This document shows, in pieces, positions 62,879 to 64,000 of a stretch of 64,000 nt of DNA. The DNA is from Pelagibius sp. Alg239-R121. GTDB lineage: Bacteria; Pseudomonadota; Alphaproteobacteria; Kiloniellales; Kiloniellaceae. The notes below the pieces were generated by a model. The model worked only from the letters and a program-made list of their open reading frames with translations, searched no databases and had not been told where the DNA came from. Position numbers and translations under genes: made by a program. Location: the NCBI RefSeq assembly GCF_947331435.1, contig NZ_CAMZOF010000001.1:1054001-1118000 (forward strand). Reading direction: 5' to 3'. Position 1 is the stretch's first letter; each line of letters starts with the position of its first letter.

Positions 62879-63877
62879 ATGTCGGCCCGCGAAACCTTCC
62901 AAGATCAGGGTTATTTTCTGGCTGAAAACCTGCTCGACCCAGGTGCTGATCTGACGCCAGTGATGTCAGACTATGCGAGGATACTTGAGACACTGTTGCT
63001 CGAGTTACAAAAGGTCGGGCGAGTGGACGAGGGCTGGCATCGGATGGACTTCGATGCACGAGTCAAGTTCCTTTACCACGAAGCCGGCGGGCTGTATGCG
63101 CAGAACTTCGATATCTGCGTGCCGCCTCAGGCCGGCTTGCCCAGCGACATTCCCATTTGCCTGAGCGACGCGATTTTCGGGCTCTTGACCCATAACCGGC
63201 TGCTCGATTTCGTCGAGGATCTGATCGGACCTGAGATCCGTGTTAATCCGGTTCAGCACGTCCGGATCAAGCCGCCGGAAAACCTTCTGGAAAATGCGTC
63301 GGACGACGGTGACTTTCATGCTGCGTTGCGGGTCACCAATAAGAACGGCCTGATGGCGCAGACGCCCTGGCATCAGGACAATGCAGTTCTGACAGAAGAT
63401 GCCGACGAGACCGAGATGATTACGGTCTGGTTTCCCTTGACGCCAGCACCGGAAAACATGGGGTGCCTGACGGTTGTTCCCGGCAGCCACAAAGAAGGCT
63501 TGCGCACCCACTGTCCGGGGGAAACAACCGATCTGAGCGTTCCAGCTTCGCTGGTTCCAGTGGAGCGGGCGGTATCGCTGCCGATGGAACGGGGCGATGT
63601 CCTATTCCTGCACCGGCGGATGCTGCATGCCTCGCTCACCAACAGTTCCGACCGGGTGCGCTTCAGTTTCGACTTGCGCTACCAGCCCGATGGCAAACCT
63701 ACTGGTCGCGCGCTTCTGCCGAGTTTTCTGGCGCGCTCTCACACTCAGCCGTCGGAAGTAGTGCGCGATCCAGAGGTTTGGCGCTCCTGCTGGTACGCCG
63801 CTATTCAAGCGCTGTCACAGGCGCCGGAAGTCCCGGCTTCCAATCGTTGGTCGGCGGAGGCGAGCCTTTGCGCCTGA
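62879..63877 (+). CDS. PhyH-family Fe(II)/2-oxoglutarate dioxygenase
   Basis: The 332-residue oxygenase has the HxD motif in TPWHQDNAVL, a distal His in LFLHRRMLHASLTNSSDRVRFSFDLRYQP with the 2-oxoglutarate Arg, and VWFPLTPAPENMGCLTVVPGSHK, all typical of phytanoyl-CoA dioxygenase-like enzymes. It is intact, unlike the relative at 30002. The ATG at 62879 is chosen where the conserved DQGYFLAENLL begins shortly after. It is divergent from the second Liv unit; a link to that importer's substrate is only suggested. Confidence 0.9.
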   Translation: MSARETFQDQGYFLAENLLDPGADLTPVMSDYARILETLLLELQKVGRVDEGWHRMDFDARVKFLYHEAGGLYAQNFDICVPPQAGLPSDIPICLSDAIFGLLTHNRLLDFVEDLIGPEIRVNPVQHVRIKPPENLLENASDDGDFHAALRVTNKNGLMAQTPWHQDNAVLTEDADETEMITVWFPLTPAPENMGCLTVVPGSHKEGLRTHCPGETTDLSVPASLVPVERAVSLPMERGDVLFLHRRMLHASLTNSSDRVRFSFDLRYQPDGKPTGRALLPSFLARSHTQPSEVVRDPEVWRSCWYAAIQALSQAPEVPASNRWSAEASLCA

Positions 63878-64000
63878 GCGAAAGTGCGATCGATTTACCA
63901 GTGTTCAGGTTGAGCCGAGTTCTGGGTTTTCGATTGACGAAATTCGACCCAGTAGAGTCGTTACAAAAACAGAAATGGCGTTTGCAGTCGCATTGGTTGT
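63878..64000. other. End of window, non-coding
   Basis: AGTGCGATCG soon after the stop codon matches the outer end of the dispersed element, but the rest does not, so I do not call a copy. A stem CTGGGT / ACCCAG (about 63924-63951) is also visible. No gene starts here. Confidence 0.3.

Noticed and set aside
63890-63960. Another copy of the dispersed element
   Set aside because: Only AGTGCGATCG matches; hairpins and central block are not recognisable before the window ends.

Overview
The window reads as chromosomal DNA of a GC-rich alphaproteobacterium, most like the Rhodospirillales/Kiloniellales. This is inferred from the gene order rppH - divergent polysaccharide deacetylase - ctpA - envC-like - gpmI - rlmH - rsfS - nadD - proA - proB - obgE - rpmA - rplU and from the protein sequences. 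No search could be run, so genus and species are not claimed.

Layout. (1) 1-14,053: a partial ferritin-like gene, then a housekeeping block almost entirely on the minus strand (RNA 5'-end processing, cell-wall division proteins, glycolysis, ribosome factors, NAD and proline synthesis, ribosomal proteins). (2) 14,336-15,689: an N-terminal-nucleophile hydrolase resembling NAAA/acid ceramidase, and tRNA-Ser(CGA). (3) 15,779-19,047: an AraC-type regulator divergent from a nitrilase and a haem aldoxime dehydratase, together an aldoxime -> nitrile -> carboxylic acid module. (4) 19,044-27,133: a minus-strand operon of two M20 metallopeptidases flanking a complete Dpp/Opp-type importer. (5) 27,329-40,802: a GntR/HutC regulator, then a long plus-strand catabolic operon: PfkB-type kinase, two Fe(II)/2-oxoglutarate oxygenases (one broken by an in-frame stop), an amidohydrolase, a carbohydrate-type ABC importer with two different ATPases, a small membrane protein, a sugar isomerase-like protein and a Gfo/Idh/MocA dehydrogenase. 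(6) 40,924-41,760: an isolated PEP-CTERM secreted protein. (7) 42,000-56,077: a complete benzoyl-CoA epoxidation (Box) region: boxR, a thioesterase, boxA, boxB, boxC, then a second unit with a DUF309 protein, an alpha/beta hydrolase, benzoate-CoA ligase, a DUF4863 cupin and a Liv-type importer probably for the aromatic acid. (8) 56,469-63,877: a second Liv-type importer with a dehydrogenase, divergent from an intact PhyH-type oxygenase.

How it works together. The accessory two thirds looks like a set of self-contained scavenging modules, each with its own importer or regulator: nitriles and aldoximes, peptides or N-acyl amino acids, an unidentified sugar-like compound, and benzoate. The Box region has two minus-strand units whose upstream regions share an AT-rich stretch with the same 12-base motif around ATGCAT, suggesting joint control by BoxR.

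The most unusual signal is not a gene. A 112-114 bp intergenic element with two internal hairpins occurs four times (upstream of rplU, boxC, the benzoate binding-protein gene and the second livF), and a shorter relative lies upstream of the nitrilase. All copies are oriented the same way relative to the downstream gene, and four of the five end 13-36 bases from its start codon. The hairpin stems are kept while their bases differ, which points to selection on structure (a leader RNA) or to a mobile MITE-like repeat. Other notable points are the complementary defects in the paired ABC ATPases, the amber-interrupted oxygenase, and a hairpin after every substrate-binding-protein gene.
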